DNA from: Enterococcus italicus DSM 15952
GTDB taxonomy: Bacteria > Bacillota > Bacilli > Lactobacillales > Enterococcaceae
Reading direction: 5' to 3'
DNA length: 64,000 nt
Assembly: GCF_000185365.1 (NCBI RefSeq)
Contig: NZ_GL622241.1
Span: forward strand, 1,176,888-1,240,887
Shown here: positions 48,331-58,636 of the stretch, one piece after another
How the letters are laid out: every line of letters starts with the position of its first letter
Position numbering within the stretch: the first letter of the stretch is position 1
Translations under genes and position numbers: made by a program
The notes under the pieces: model-generated
Database searches by the model: none
What the model saw: the letters and a program-made list of their open reading frames with translations, nothing else
Told to the model about the DNA's origin: nothing

Positions 48331-50976
48331 ATGCCGAAAAATAAATTATTATTGGTTGATGGAAATAGTGTCGCTTTTCGCGCCTTTTTTGCGTTGCATC
48401 AATCGTTAGACCGTTTCAAAAATGCAAATGGCTTACATACCAATGCGTTATATGCGTTTCATAATATGTTTACAAAAGTTATGGAAAAAGAAAAACCTAC
48501 CCATATCTTGGTGGCATTTGATGCAGGTAAAACAACCTTTCGGACACAGATGTACGCAGAGTATAAAGGTGGGCGGGCGAAAACACCAACTGAGTTTAAG
48601 GAACAATTACCTTACTTAAGAGAGTTATTAGATGCGTTTGGTGTTAAGCATTATGAACTACCCAATTACGAAGCAGATGATATTATTGGAACGTTTGCGC
48701 AACGTGCAGACAAGGAATCATTTGATGTTGTGATTTTAACAGGTGACCGAGATTTGACGCAATTAGCAGATGAGCATATAAAAGTGGATATTACTGTCAA
48801 AGGTGTGAGTGAAATTGAGGCGTATACACCTGAATCAATCGCCGAAAAATACCAAGGACTTGTACCAAAGCAAATTATTGACATGAAAGGCTTAGCTGGT
48901 GATTCTTCAGATAATATTCCTGGTGTGACAAAAATTGGTGAGAAAACTGCCATCAAATTACTAAATCAATTTGGAAGTGTTGAAGGGATTTACGAACACC
49001 TAGATGAATTAAAACCAAGTAAGATGAAAGAAAATCTGATTAATGATAAAGATCAGGCCTTTTTATCTAAGACCTTAGCCACCATCAATACGGATGCGCC
49101 GGTCGATTTGACTATCGAGCAGTTGGTTTATAAAGGACAACATACTGAGAAGTTGGTCGCTTTTTATCAAGAAATGAATTTCCAATCGTTTTTATCGAAA
49201 CTAAGCGTATCAGATGCGGATAAAAATTTGGCTGATATTTCGTTTGACTATGTGACAGAAGTCCAACCAGCTATGTTTGGTGGTTCGGGACATCTCTATG
49301 TGGAAATGCTTGATGATAATTATCATATTAGTGAGATTGTTGGCTTTGCTTGGTCAAATGGCAATCGTATTTATGTGACAGACAATCTTTCGCTTTTAGA
49401 AGATAACGCATTGCAGGATTGGTTGTTTGATGCCAAACGAACCAAATCGGTCTTTGATGCCAAACGGACGACGGTCGCGCTTCATCGCTATGTTGGTAGC
49501 CCAAATGGTATCCAGTTTGATAGCTTACTGGCTTGTTATCTGTTGGATACAAATGATTCATCAAATGACTTAGCACTTGTTGCTCATCGCTACGGCCTAA
49601 CAGAAATCGAAACAGACGAAGCAGTGTATGGAAAAGGGGCTAAAAAAGGGCTTCCTGAAGATAACGAACGATTTTATAGTCATTTGGCACGTAAAGTTGC
49701 GACTATGCAAAAATTGGACACAAAATTATCGGATGAGTTAGTCGAAAAAGGACAATGGACACTATACAAAGAGATGGAACTACCGTTGTCATTTATCCTA
49801 GCTGAGATGGAAATTACAGGTATTCATGTCGATGCCCAACGCTTGATTGCTATGAAAAGTGAGTTTGCGACCAAGCTTCATGACATTGAAGAAAAAATAT
49901 ACGCGCAAGCAAATGAGCGCTTTAATTTGAATTCACCCAAGCAGCTAGGAGTAATTTTATTTGAAAAGATGGGTCTCCCTGTGATTAAGAAAACCAAAAC
50001 TGGTTATTCAACAGCTGTCGATGTATTGGAGCAACTAAAAGTGCAAGCGCCGATTGTCGAAGATATTTTGACGTATCGTCAAATTGCAAAAATTCAGTCG
50101 ACCTATGTCGAAGGGTTGCTTAGAATGATCCAATCAGATGGTAAGGTACACACCCGATATGTCCAAACCTTGACACAAACCGGTCGCCTAAGCTCGGTTG
50201 ATCCGAATCTACAAAATATCCCAATTCGCTTAGAAGAAGGGCGAAAAATTCGTCAAGCTTTTGTTCCAAGAAACAAAAATTGGGTAATTTATTCATCAGA
50301 TTACTCGCAAATTGAGTTGCGTGTTTTGGCCCATATCTCAAAAGATGAACACTTACAGGCAGCATTCATAGAAGGGCAAGATATCCATACAAGTACGGCG
50401 ATGCGTGTCTTTGGCTTGGAGAGTGCTGAAGATGTGACCCCGAATATGCGCCGGCAAGCAAAGGCAGTGAACTTTGGGATTGTTTATGGTATTTCGGATT
50501 ATGGCCTTTCGCAAAATCTAGGTATTACCAGAAAGCAAGCTCAACAATACATAGACACGTACTTTGAACGGTATCCAGGGGTCAAAGCCTATATGGAAAA
50601 TGTCGTAGAGCAAGCGAAAAAAGATGGCTATGTTGAAACGTTGTATCATCGGAGAAGATACTTACCTGACCTTTATGCTAAAAACTATAATATTCGTTCT
50701 TTTGCCGAGCGAACAGCGATTAACTCACCTATCCAAGGGAGTGCGGCAGATATATTAAAAATTGCCATGATTGAAATGAACAAGCGTCTAAAAGAAGAAA
50801 AACTAGCAGCTACAATGCTCTTACAAGTTCATGATGAGCTAGTCTTTGAAGTTCCTGAAGAAGAATTAGCTCATGTCGATCAGCTTGTAAAAGAAGTGAT
50901 GGAGCATGCGGTTACTTTAGCGATTCCACTCGTTACAGATAGTAATTGGGGGGAAACGTGGTACGATGCGAAGTAG
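48331..50976 (+). CDS. polA: DNA polymerase I
   Basis: Repair and Okazaki-fragment polymerase, 881 residues. Domains: 5'-3' exonuclease (about 1-290, LLLVDGNSVAFRAFFA, acidic DYEADD-type centre NYEADDIIG), a degenerate 3'-5' exonuclease domain (about 310-470; the usual DxE motif reads YVEML, so proofreading is probably absent, as in Bacillus Pol I), and polymerase (about 475-881) with motif A YSSDYSQIELRVLAHIS, motif B RRQAKAVNFGIVYG and motif C LQVHDELVFEV. It heads polA-mutM-coaE, with 16 nt to mutM. Confidence 0.97.
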   Translation: MPKNKLLLVDGNSVAFRAFFALHQSLDRFKNANGLHTNALYAFHNMFTKVMEKEKPTHILVAFDAGKTTFRTQMYAEYKGGRAKTPTEFKEQLPYLRELLDAFGVKHYELPNYEADDIIGTFAQRADKESFDVVILTGDRDLTQLADEHIKVDITVKGVSEIEAYTPESIAEKYQGLVPKQIIDMKGLAGDSSDNIPGVTKIGEKTAIKLLNQFGSVEGIYEHLDELKPSKMKENLINDKDQAFLSKTLATINTDAPVDLTIEQLVYKGQHTEKLVAFYQEMNFQSFLSKLSVSDADKNLADISFDYVTEVQPAMFGGSGHLYVEMLDDNYHISEIVGFAWSNGNRIYVTDNLSLLEDNALQDWLFDAKRTKSVFDAKRTTVALHRYVGSPNGIQFDSLLACYLLDTNDSSNDLALVAHRYGLTEIETDEAVYGKGAKKGLPEDNERFYSHLARKVATMQKLDTKLSDELVEKGQWTLYKEMELPLSFILAEMEITGIHVDAQRLIAMKSEFATKLHDIEEKIYAQANERFNLNSPKQLGVILFEKMGLPVIKKTKTGYSTAVDVLEQLKVQAPIVEDILTYRQIAKIQSTYVEGLLRMIQSDGKVHTRYVQTLTQTGRLSSVDPNLQNIPIRLEEGRKIRQAFVPRNKNWVIYSSDYSQIELRVLAHISKDEHLQAAFIEGQDIHTSTAMRVFGLESAEDVTPNMRRQAKAVNFGIVYGISDYGLSQNLGITRKQAQQYIDTYFERYPGVKAYMENVVEQAKKDGYVETLYHRRRYLPDLYAKNYNIRSFAERTAINSPIQGSAADILKIAMIEMNKRLKEEKLAATMLLQVHDELVFEVPEEELAHVDQLVKEVMEHAVTLAIPLVTDSNWGETWYDAK

Positions 50977-50992
50977 ATAAGGAAGTGAAGAA

Positions 50993-51823
50993 ATGCCAGA
51001 ATTACCAGAAGTTGAGACTGTTCGCCGAGGTTTAGAGCAATTAGTTATCGGTAAAACTATCCAATCGGTAAGTGTCTATTGGGATCGAATGATTGAAGGT
51101 GGTGATAAAGAGAAAGTGGCCTTTGAATTAGTAGGTCAGACTGTTGAAGCGATTCAACGTCGAGGAAAGTTTTTAATTTTCCGCTACACTGCAAATGACT
51201 TGATTTCTCATTTACGAATGGAAGGGAAATATGAATTTTTCCCTCAAGAGACACCACCGAGTAAGCATACCCATGTCATTTTTCACTTTACTGATGGCTC
51301 GGAGTTGCATTATCAGGATGTGCGTAAGTTTGGTCGGTTTGCGTTAGTGGCTAAAGGAAAGAGCGCAGAATACGCCGGTATTGCCAAATTGGGACCGGAG
51401 CCTACGAATGATCAGTTTTTACTAGGTGCTTTCCAGCAAGGATTGGCAAAATCAAAAAAAGCCGTTAAGCCATTGTTATTGGAACAAAAACTTGTGACTG
51501 GACTAGGGAATATCTATGTTGACGAGGCACTCTGGCAAGCTAAAATCCATCCAGAAAGACTTGCTTGTACCTTAACAACTGACGAAAGTATTGCGCTGCA
51601 TCAAGCTATAATTGACGTCTTGGGCAAAGCTGTCATCGCCGGGGGGACAACGATTCGCACCTATCATAATGCACTGGGTGAGGCTGGCACGTTCCAAGTT
51701 GCTTTGCATGCGTATGGTCAGCAAGGAAAACCTTGCAGCCGTTGTGGCACACTGATTGTCAAAACGAAAGTTGCACAACGTGGTACGCATTTTTGTCCCA
51801 ATTGTCAGAAAGTAGAAGGTTAA
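50993..51823 (+). CDS. mutM: Formamidopyrimidine-DNA glycosylase
   Basis: Base-excision enzyme that removes 8-oxoguanine and opened purines and nicks the AP site. The N-terminal PELPEVETVRRGL supplies the catalytic proline and glutamate. A helix-two-turn-helix region lies near residues 130-230 (GLGNIYVDEALW), and the C-terminal zinc finger is C-x2-C (CSRC) with CPNC. Length 276 is standard. GGAAGTGAAG precedes ATG 50993. It is 3 nt from coaE, so polA, mutM and coaE form an operon. Confidence 0.97.
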   Translation: MPELPEVETVRRGLEQLVIGKTIQSVSVYWDRMIEGGDKEKVAFELVGQTVEAIQRRGKFLIFRYTANDLISHLRMEGKYEFFPQETPPSKHTHVIFHFTDGSELHYQDVRKFGRFALVAKGKSAEYAGIAKLGPEPTNDQFLLGAFQQGLAKSKKAVKPLLLEQKLVTGLGNIYVDEALWQAKIHPERLACTLTTDESIALHQAIIDVLGKAVIAGGTTIRTYHNALGEAGTFQVALHAYGQQGKPCSRCGTLIVKTKVAQRGTHFCPNCQKVEG

Positions 51824-51826
51824 TAG

Positions 51827-52429
51827 ATGACGTATGTATTAGGAATTACAGGTGGGATTGCTTCTGGGAAGTCTACAGTCACGAACTACTTAAAAAGAAA
51901 GCAAATACCTGTTGTCGATGGGGACGTAATTGCTAGACAGATTGTTGAAAAAGGGCAACCTGCATTAGAGGAAATTATCCAAGAGTTTGGACCAGAGATG
52001 GTGGATGCTAACGGTCAGCTTATCCGAAAAAAATTAGGTGCACTTATTTTTTCAGATGCGACAAAGAGGCAAAAATTAGATGCTTTATTGGATCCTTTTT
52101 TGCGTGAAGCAATTTCTTGCGCTATCACGCACTTTGCGCAACAAGGCAATGCGTTAATTGTCGTGGATTTACCGTTGCTATTTGAAGCGGGCTATCAAAA
52201 TTTGATGGATGGTGTTGCGGTCGTGGATGTAGATGAGCAGCAACAGGTACACCGACTAATGAACCGTGATCAGCTGACCGAAGAAATGGCGCGCCAACGC
52301 ATTGAAAGCCAAATGCCTTTAGAACAAAAGCGCAAACTAGCTGATTTTATTTTTGATAATTCTCAGTCAAAAGCCCATACACAAGAGCAAGTGGCTAGCT
52401 GGCTAGAACAGCACTTCAAGAATTTATAG
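51827..52429 (+). CDS. coaE: Dephospho-CoA kinase
   Basis: Last step of coenzyme A synthesis, adding the 3'-phosphate with ATP. 200 residues with P-loop GITGGIASGKST at about 6-17, DGDVIARQIVE near 32-42 and VDLPLLFEAGY near 107-117. It starts 3 nt after mutM. A terminator follows. With coaD at 40109 the window carries two of the five CoA genes. Confidence 0.95.
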   Translation: MTYVLGITGGIASGKSTVTNYLKRKQIPVVDGDVIARQIVEKGQPALEEIIQEFGPEMVDANGQLIRKKLGALIFSDATKRQKLDALLDPFLREAISCAITHFAQQGNALIVVDLPLLFEAGYQNLMDGVAVVDVDEQQQVHRLMNRDQLTEEMARQRIESQMPLEQKRKLADFIFDNSQSKAHTQEQVASWLEQHFKNL

Positions 52430-52435
52430 CATTTT

Positions 52436-52487
52436 AAAGAAAACGTAGTGGATTGTTTTGGTACAGTTCATTGCGTTTTCTTTATTG
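52436..52487 (+). terminator. Terminator after coaE
   Basis: Stem AAAGAAAACG (52436-52445) with CGTTTTCTTT (52474-52483), with further pairing of AGTG and CATT inside a large loop, then ATTGTGTTT. Loop size makes it only fair. Confidence 0.68.
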
Positions 52488-52576
52488 TGTTTCAGTCTGA
52501 ATGGATGTTTTGGTTGATTTGAGTGAGGATTCACTTAGAAATTTGGTTATTGTAGTATTAGCAAAAAGAACTTTCG

Positions 52577-52585
52577 TGTTATAAT
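52577..52585 (+). promoter_or_regulatory. Extended -10 promoter of nrdR-dnaB-dnaI
   Basis: TGTTATAAT, a perfect -10 with TG extension, about 65 nt before nrdR. The -35 is poor. I could not find a clear NrdR box. Confidence 0.5.
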
Positions 52586-52651
52586 ATATGAAATAAAAGA
52601 TTGGTGTAGAAAACATCAAACTTGAGAATAGATTGAAATGAGGTGAGTGTT

Positions 52652-53116
52652 GTGCATTGTCCAAAGTGCCATTATAATAGTTCCCGTGTTATTGATAGTC
52701 GTCAAGCTGATGACGGGCGTGCCATCCGTCGTCGTCGTGAGTGTGAAAATTGTGGTTTTCGTTTTACGACGTTTGAGAGGCTTGAAGAAACACCCCTACT
52801 TGTCGTGAAAAAAAATGGTGATCGAGAAGAATTTAGTCGAGAGAAAATTTTACGGGGCTTGATCCGTTCGGCAGAAAAACGTCCAGTCGCGATGGAACAG
52901 ATGGAAAGTGTCGTTGACCATGTAGAGGCTCGCGTACGCGAAATGGGAGATAAAGAAGTATCAACCAACCAAATTGGTGAATTTGTGATGGAAGAACTCG
53001 TAAATTTGGATGAAATTTCCTACATACGCTTTGCAAGTGTCTATCGTCAATTCAAGGATATGTCAGTCTTTTTAAAAGAATTGCAAGATATCGTAGACAA
53101 AGCCAATAAAAAATAA
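52652..53116 (+). CDS. nrdR: Transcriptional repressor NrdR
   Basis: Zinc-ribbon and ATP-cone repressor of ribonucleotide reductase genes; it senses dATP/ATP. 154 residues: zinc ribbon with CPKC at residues 3-6 and CENC about 25 residues later, then the ATP-cone at about 49-139 ([20 protein letters not shown]). GTG 52652 gives the usual MHCPKC start; GTG 52643 is in frame but lies on the ribosome site GAGGTGA. Downstream lie dnaB and dnaI, the common Bacilli order. Confidence 0.95.
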   Translation: MHCPKCHYNSSRVIDSRQADDGRAIRRRRECENCGFRFTTFERLEETPLLVVKKNGDREEFSREKILRGLIRSAEKRPVAMEQMESVVDHVEARVREMGDKEVSTNQIGEFVMEELVNLDEISYIRFASVYRQFKDMSVFLKELQDIVDKANKK

Positions 53117-53143
53117 ATGCAAACTATAAAGGGGACAGAATAC

Positions 53144-54526
53144 ATGTCAGAAATACAACCAAATAGCCTGTATCAAGCATACAAAGCTGTCCCATTATCC
53201 GATGATGGCGTACAGGCACTAACAGCACTCTATCAGCCCATTATCGGATCTGATGCACTGACGCTATATTTCGCTTTAGCAAATGATGCCAGCACCGCTG
53301 AGTATACGCATTTGGATTTATTAAATCAATTAAATTTTGGTATGCAGCGCTTCTTAGATGCACGGTACCATTTAGAAGGAATCGGATTACTTACGAGCTA
53401 CCAAAAAAATTTAAGTGAGTTCGGCTTATTGTATGCGTATGAATTGCAAGAACCTTTGTCACCGGTACGCTTTTTTGCTGATTCGACTTATTCTTTTTTA
53501 TTGAAGAATATGGTAGGCGAGCGACGATTCCAGTTACTAGCCAAACGTTACATGATTCCTCGCTACACATGGTCAGCTTACACAAATATCACAAAAAACT
53601 TTACAGATGTCTATTCATTTCAACTAGCTGATTACCAGCGAGACCAAGCCAAATTAGAACAGATCGCTAGCCATTTTTCAAAGGAATCAAAACCAAAAAT
53701 AGCGATTAACGATCAGCTAGATTGGTCATTTTTGAAGTTTCATGCGCAGAAAAAACAAATTTCAGCGAAAAACTTCACGGATGAATTCTCCAAAAAATTG
53801 TCATTATACCATCAGTATTATGGCTTAGATGAAATGGATCTGGTGCAATATATGGCTGATGTTGTTAATATTGCGACTGGCATGGTAGAAATTGATGAGC
53901 TAGAAAAACGGATTGTCGCTAGCCGAAGAACGACACGTGTCAAAGAATCTTCCGTCAATAAAGAGACAGAGGATGCAGAGATTCGCCGTTTTAATACCTT
54001 AAAACTGACAGGTTTTTCTGATTTGGATATCCAGATTATTAAAGAAAGTGAGCAAATATCACCCGCTGATTACTTGGCAGCAATTAAATTGGAGAAAAAT
54101 AGTTATCCGACGAAGTTAGAAGAATGGATTGTCCGCGACTTAGTAGAACGTAGCCCATTACCGAAAAGTGTCATCAATGTATTGTTACATTATGCTTTAG
54201 TTGTGAAAAATAACAGTGTATTGCCACAAAAACTCGTCGACAAAATCTCGGCAGATTGGTCTGAGAAAAAAGTCGGGACACCCGAGGCCGCTATCCAGCT
54301 CGTTCGAACGTTAGCCAAAGAAGCTCAGACAGCCAAACAACAACGAACTAATCAATCCCGCTATACTCCAAATAAAGTGACCAGAAAAGAGCAACTACCC
54401 AAATGGTTAGTCGAGCAAGAAGCCAAAAAAGTAAGCAATGAACAAGTAGAAGATTCCGAAGTTACTTTGACGGATGAAATGAATGAACGCTTCCAAGCAT
54501 ACTTAAAGCGAAAAGAAGGTGAATAG
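53144..54526 (+). CDS. dnaB: Replication initiation and membrane attachment protein DnaB
   Basis: Gram-positive DnaB (not the helicase) helps load the replicative helicase onto DnaA-bound origin and links it to the membrane. About 460 residues with the N-terminal winged-helix-like region (LYQPIIGSDALTLYF near 30-44) and a C-terminal DnaD-like domain near 300-380. The frame is open from ATG 53117, but AAGGGGA is placed 9 nt before ATG 53144, which gives MSEIQPNSLYQ. 2 nt before dnaI. Its charged C-terminal tail is typical. Confidence 0.92.
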   Translation: MSEIQPNSLYQAYKAVPLSDDGVQALTALYQPIIGSDALTLYFALANDASTAEYTHLDLLNQLNFGMQRFLDARYHLEGIGLLTSYQKNLSEFGLLYAYELQEPLSPVRFFADSTYSFLLKNMVGERRFQLLAKRYMIPRYTWSAYTNITKNFTDVYSFQLADYQRDQAKLEQIASHFSKESKPKIAINDQLDWSFLKFHAQKKQISAKNFTDEFSKKLSLYHQYYGLDEMDLVQYMADVVNIATGMVEIDELEKRIVASRRTTRVKESSVNKETEDAEIRRFNTLKLTGFSDLDIQIIKESEQISPADYLAAIKLEKNSYPTKLEEWIVRDLVERSPLPKSVINVLLHYALVVKNNSVLPQKLVDKISADWSEKKVGTPEAAIQLVRTLAKEAQTAKQQRTNQSRYTPNKVTRKEQLPKWLVEQEAKKVSNEQVEDSEVTLTDEMNERFQAYLKRKEGE

Positions 54527-54528
54527 TG

Positions 54529-55458
54529 ATGGAGGATGTAGGAAAAAATTTAGACCAACTGATGAACAAAAAAAATTATCGTATGCGCTACGAGGAAATG
54601 AAACAAGAAATTTTACAAAATGAAGAAGTCAAACAATTTCTAGTTGAGCACCAGTCTGCTATTACCCAACAAGACATCGAGAAGAGTTTTGCAAAACTGT
54701 ATGAGTTTGTACAAGAGAAGCGAAAATTTATTCAAAATGATCCAGCTATGATTGCACCTGGCTATGAGCCTACGCTGACACTGAATTATCATTTTATCGA
54801 TGTCGCCTATGTCCCGACAAAAGCATTGCTAGAGAAGGAACACCGGCAAGAAGTAGCGAGTCGCATTCAAACGATTAGTATGCCAAAAGACATCCAAAAC
54901 GCATCCTTAAAAGAGTATGAACGCACATCGGGTCGAGGAGATGCATGGATCAGTGCATTTGAATTTGTCGATGCCTATACGGCTGCACCCAAGGATTTTC
55001 ATAAAGGAATATACTTTGTGGGGAGTTTTGGTGTGGGTAAGACGTATTTACTTGGCGCGATCGCACGTGATTTGGCTGAAGCTGGCTACATGACGACTCT
55101 CCTTCACTTTCCGACGTTTGCCGTTGAAATGAAACAAGCAATTGGCAAAGAAACTGTCGGCCCCGAGCTGACTAGAGTGAAGCAAGCACCAATCTTAATG
55201 ATTGATGACATTGGGGCAGATTCTTTGAGTAGTTGGATTAGGGATGAAGTATTAGGCGTCATTTTGCAGTACCGAATGCAAGAGCATTTGCCGACTTTTT
55301 TCTCATCTAATTTTTCAATGGATGAATTAGAAGAACACCTAAGCGTTACCCAAAGAGGAGAAATAGAGCCATTAAAGGCAAAACGAATTATGGAACGAAT
55401 CCGTTATTTATCACAGGAAGTGAGTATGTCTGGTCGAAACAGACGAGAACGTCCTTAA
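54529..55458 (+). CDS. dnaI: Primosomal helicase loader DnaI
   Basis: AAA+ ATPase that loads the replicative helicase (DnaC) onto DNA. 309 residues: N-terminal helicase-binding domain (about 1-105), then the AAA+ domain with Walker A GSFGVGKT near residues 165-172, Walker B ILMIDDIG near 221-228 and a C-terminal arginine-rich end. GTG 54526 and ATG 54529 are both possible; AGAAGGTG at 54514-54521 favours the ATG. Works with the DnaB protein encoded just before it. Confidence 0.95.
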   Translation: MEDVGKNLDQLMNKKNYRMRYEEMKQEILQNEEVKQFLVEHQSAITQQDIEKSFAKLYEFVQEKRKFIQNDPAMIAPGYEPTLTLNYHFIDVAYVPTKALLEKEHRQEVASRIQTISMPKDIQNASLKEYERTSGRGDAWISAFEFVDAYTAAPKDFHKGIYFVGSFGVGKTYLLGAIARDLAEAGYMTTLLHFPTFAVEMKQAIGKETVGPELTRVKQAPILMIDDIGADSLSSWIRDEVLGVILQYRMQEHLPTFFSSNFSMDELEEHLSVTQRGEIEPLKAKRIMERIRYLSQEVSMSGRNRRERP

Positions 55459-55493
55459 AAAATGACTATGAGATAAGAAAGGAATGAAAGAAA

Positions 55494-56196
55494 GTGAATG
55501 AGCATCTCCTTTCAAAAAGATTAGCTTGCGTGGGTAGCTATGTCCCTAATCAGGCTCGAATTGCCGATATTGGATCAGATCATGCCTATCTGCCAGTATA
55601 TCTGATGTTAAATGAGAAAATATCCTATGCGATTGCCGGAGAGGTAGTCCCTGGACCGTATCAATCTGCAAAAAAATCAAGTACAACGCCAAGGGCTTGC
55701 TGATCGGATCGATGTCCGCCTAGCGAATGGCTTACAAGCAATTACACCAGAAGATGGAATTCAAGTAATCACAATCGCCGGAATGGGTGGCTCGTTAATC
55801 GCATCCATCTTAGAAGAAGGGCGTACGACTGGCAAACTAGTTGGTGTTAGTCGACTTGTACTGCAACCCAATATCGGCGAAGAGGGGTTACGCAGCTGGT
55901 TAATGGCGCACCATTATCAGCTTATTGCCGAAGAAATAATTGAAGAACAAGGAAAAATCTATGAAATAATGGTCGCTCAGCCTACAGCATCTCCAGTCCG
56001 TTACACCAAAAAAGAACGCTTATTCGGGCCATTTTTGATGCAACAGCCTACACCGGTATTTTTAAAGAAATGGCAACACGAACAAACACAAAAAGAGCGT
56101 GTATTGGCGAACTTGCAACAGGCGCAAACCGTACCTACTGAAAAGCTTGCTCAAATTCAAGAAGAGCTGGCACTAATTAAGGAGTTGTTTGTATGA
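55494..56196 (+). pseudogene. trmK: tRNA (adenine(22)-N(1))-methyltransferase, frameshifted
   Basis: TrmK methylates A22 of tRNA. The first part (55494-55703) has [29 protein letters not shown], a SAM-binding start; the second frame has ITIAGMGGSLIASIL and VLQPNIGEEGLRSWL, typical of TrmK. The break lies in a seven-A run at 55670-55676. Removing one A gives [13 protein letters not shown] and a normal protein of about 233 residues. The same type of defect occurs in murC. The start is GTG 55494. It sits before the Nif3-like gene, with which it overlaps by 4 nt, as in B. subtilis yqfN-yqfO. Confidence 0.85.
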
Positions 56197-57314
56197 GTAT
56201 CGATGGGCAAACATTTATTCAGAAGTTTGAAACGTACTGTCCACTTTGGCTGGCGGATGAAGGTGATCCAGTTGGCTTACATATTGGTACGTTAGCCAAG
56301 CCGATTCAGCGCATTATGATGACATTGGATGTACGACCAGAAGTCGTTGAAGAAGCCATTGAGAAGGGTGTCGATTTGATTGTTGCCAAGCATCCGCCTA
56401 TTTTCAGACCGATTCAACGACTTGTACCGAGCGATTTGCAGACCAAGATGTATATAGACTTAGTGAAACACGATATTGCGGTCTATGCTGCCCACACTAA
56501 TATGGATATTATTTGGGACGGCTTAAATGATTGGTTTTGTGAGCAGCTCGATATTGAGGTTCAAGATTATTTAAAAGAGACGCACCGAGTACAATGGAAA
56601 AAATTAGTAGTCTATGTCCCGACAGATGCTGCTGCGGATGTGCGAAAAGCCTTGGCAAAAGCTGGTGCAGGGCAGCAAGGAAATTATCAAGCGACGAGTT
56701 TTTCTTCAGTGGGTGTCGGACGCTTTACACCACTTGATGGCGCGAATCCTGCGATTGGTGAACGAAACCAAGCACAAGAAGTCAAAGAAGAGCGCGTGGA
56801 AGTCTTATATTTAGAGACGCTAGAAGCAGACATTCTTTTGGCAATGAAAGAAGCCCACCCATATGAAAAAGTGGCATATGATATTCTTTCTTTAGGAAAT
56901 CCACCTAAGACTTATGGTATCGGGCGAGTAGGTCAGCTGAAAAAACCAATGAAAACAGAAGAGTTTGTCCAAAAGGTCAAGCAAACGTTTCAATTAGATG
57001 GCTTACGGCTAATCCAACCAACCCCTGCGAAAGAAGTCATTCAGACAGTGGCAATCTGTGGAGGAACAGGTGGCAATCTTTATACCGATGCTTTACGGAA
57101 ACATGCGGATGTCTACATTACGGGTGATGTCTATTATCATACAGCCCACGATATGCAAACCAATGGCTTAACAGCGATCGATCCAGGTCATCATATAGAA
57201 GTCCTTTGTATCTCAAAATTTGTAGAAAAAATGCTACAATGGAAAAAAGAATTAGATTGGGACGTGGATATTATTCCATCAGAAGTCAATACCAATCCAT
57301 TTGAATTTAGATAG
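56193..57314 (+). CDS. Nif3-like dinuclear metal centre hexameric protein
   Basis: A 373-residue YqfO-type Nif3 family protein forming a hexameric ring with two metal ions. Metal-ligand-type motifs are VAKHPPIF near 62-69, AAHTNMDI near 96-103 and GDVYYHTAHD near 312-321. The middle insert (about 130-230) is the PII-like domain of the longer YqfO forms. Its job is unknown; a GTP cyclohydrolase I type 2 label is sometimes used without proof. Start overlaps the end of trmK by 4 nt. Confidence 0.9.
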   Translation: MSIDGQTFIQKFETYCPLWLADEGDPVGLHIGTLAKPIQRIMMTLDVRPEVVEEAIEKGVDLIVAKHPPIFRPIQRLVPSDLQTKMYIDLVKHDIAVYAAHTNMDIIWDGLNDWFCEQLDIEVQDYLKETHRVQWKKLVVYVPTDAAADVRKALAKAGAGQQGNYQATSFSSVGVGRFTPLDGANPAIGERNQAQEVKEERVEVLYLETLEADILLAMKEAHPYEKVAYDILSLGNPPKTYGIGRVGQLKKPMKTEEFVQKVKQTFQLDGLRLIQPTPAKEVIQTVAICGGTGGNLYTDALRKHADVYITGDVYYHTAHDMQTNGLTAIDPGHHIEVLCISKFVEKMLQWKKELDWDVDIIPSEVNTNPFEFR

Positions 57315-57326
57315 GAGTTTATTGAA

Positions 57327-58571
57327 ATGTCAAAATATGAAAATTTAGTCCCACGTTTTTTACGCTATGTCAAAACAGAAACACGCTCAAATCCAGAAAG
57401 TCAAACCACTCCTTCAACAGAAACGCAAATCGCTTTTGCTCACGAACTAGCAAAAGAACTGACAGCAATCGGCATGAGCGATGTACAATATTACGCTAAG
57501 AATGGCTTTGTGCTTGCTACCTTACCAGCTAATACGACTAAAAATGTCCGCTCAATCGGCTTCATCTCACATATGGATACGGCTGACTTCTCTGCGGACA
57601 ATGTCCAACCGCAAATTGTCGAAAACTATGACGGTGAATCAACAATCACTCTAGATGCAGAAGGAAAATATACTTTAAATACAACAGACTTTCCATTCTT
57701 AAAAAATTATCAAGGCCAAACCCTCATCACAACGGATGGCTCAACTTTACTAGGGGCTGATGACAAATCAGGAATCGCTGAAATTATGAGTGCCATGGAA
57801 TTTTTATTGGCACATCCTGAGATTGAGCACGGTGAAGTGAGAGTTGCCTTTGGTCCAGATGAAGAAATTGGAGTTGGCGCAGATAAATTTGATGTCAATG
57901 ATTTTAACGTTGATTTTGCTTATACAATGGATGGCGGACCAGTTGGTGAATTGCAATATGAAACTTTCAATGCTGCACAAGCTACTATCCAATTTCTAGG
58001 TAAGAATGTCCATCCAGGGACCGCAAAAAATACGATGATCAATGCGTTGCAACTGGCAATTGACTTTCATAATCAATTACCGGGCGAAGAAGTTCCTGAG
58101 AAAACAGACGGCACACAAGGTTTTTATCACTTGATGGGCTTTTCAGGTACACCGGAAGAAGCTAGTATGAGTTACATCATCCGTGACCATGACCGCGAAT
58201 CCTTTGAAAACCGCAAAAAAAATCTTTTAGCGATTCAAGAAAAAATGAATGCGGCATTTGATCAAGAGCGTGTGGTCATTGATATGTACGACCAATACTA
58301 CAATATGAAAGAAGTCATCGAAAAGGACCTTTCAATTATTGAGTTAGCCAAAGGTGCTATGGAACAACTAGCAATCGAGCCGATTATTGAGCCTGTCCGT
58401 GGAGGAACAGATGGCTCAAAAATTTCATTTATGGGTATTCCAACACCAAATATTTTTGCTGGTGGTGAAAATATGCATGGTCGTTATGAATTTGTTGCAG
58501 TTGAAAGCATGGAAAAAGCGACTGATGTCATTGTGAAAATTATTGAGCTAAACGCAAACGAAACAAAATAA
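57327..58571 (+). CDS. pepT: Peptidase T (tripeptide aminopeptidase)
   Basis: M20-family zinc aminopeptidase of 414 residues that cuts the N-terminal residue from tripeptides in the cytoplasm. Zinc and catalytic residues: [12 protein letters not shown] near 77-88, [12 protein letters not shown] near 140-151, [12 protein letters not shown] near 174-185, and the last His in [11 protein letters not shown] near 378-388. AGGAG precedes ATG 57327. It has a terminator after it. Such peptidases are typical of lactic acid bacteria. Confidence 0.96.
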   Translation: MSKYENLVPRFLRYVKTETRSNPESQTTPSTETQIAFAHELAKELTAIGMSDVQYYAKNGFVLATLPANTTKNVRSIGFISHMDTADFSADNVQPQIVENYDGESTITLDAEGKYTLNTTDFPFLKNYQGQTLITTDGSTLLGADDKSGIAEIMSAMEFLLAHPEIEHGEVRVAFGPDEEIGVGADKFDVNDFNVDFAYTMDGGPVGELQYETFNAAQATIQFLGKNVHPGTAKNTMINALQLAIDFHNQLPGEEVPEKTDGTQGFYHLMGFSGTPEEASMSYIIRDHDRESFENRKKNLLAIQEKMNAAFDQERVVIDMYDQYYNMKEVIEKDLSIIELAKGAMEQLAIEPIIEPVRGGTDGSKISFMGIPTPNIFAGGENMHGRYEFVAVESMEKATDVIVKIIELNANETK

Positions 58572-58583
58572 GCAAAAGGAAGG

Positions 58584-58622
58584 ACGGACGGGTATGTGAC
58601 AATGCTACTCGTCTGTTTTTTT
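58584..58622 (+). terminator. Terminator after pepT
   Basis: Stem ACGGACGGGTA with TACTCGTCTGT (two G-T pairs), 11-nt loop, then seven T. Confidence 0.85.
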
Positions 58623-58636
58623 AGGAGAGGACACAG

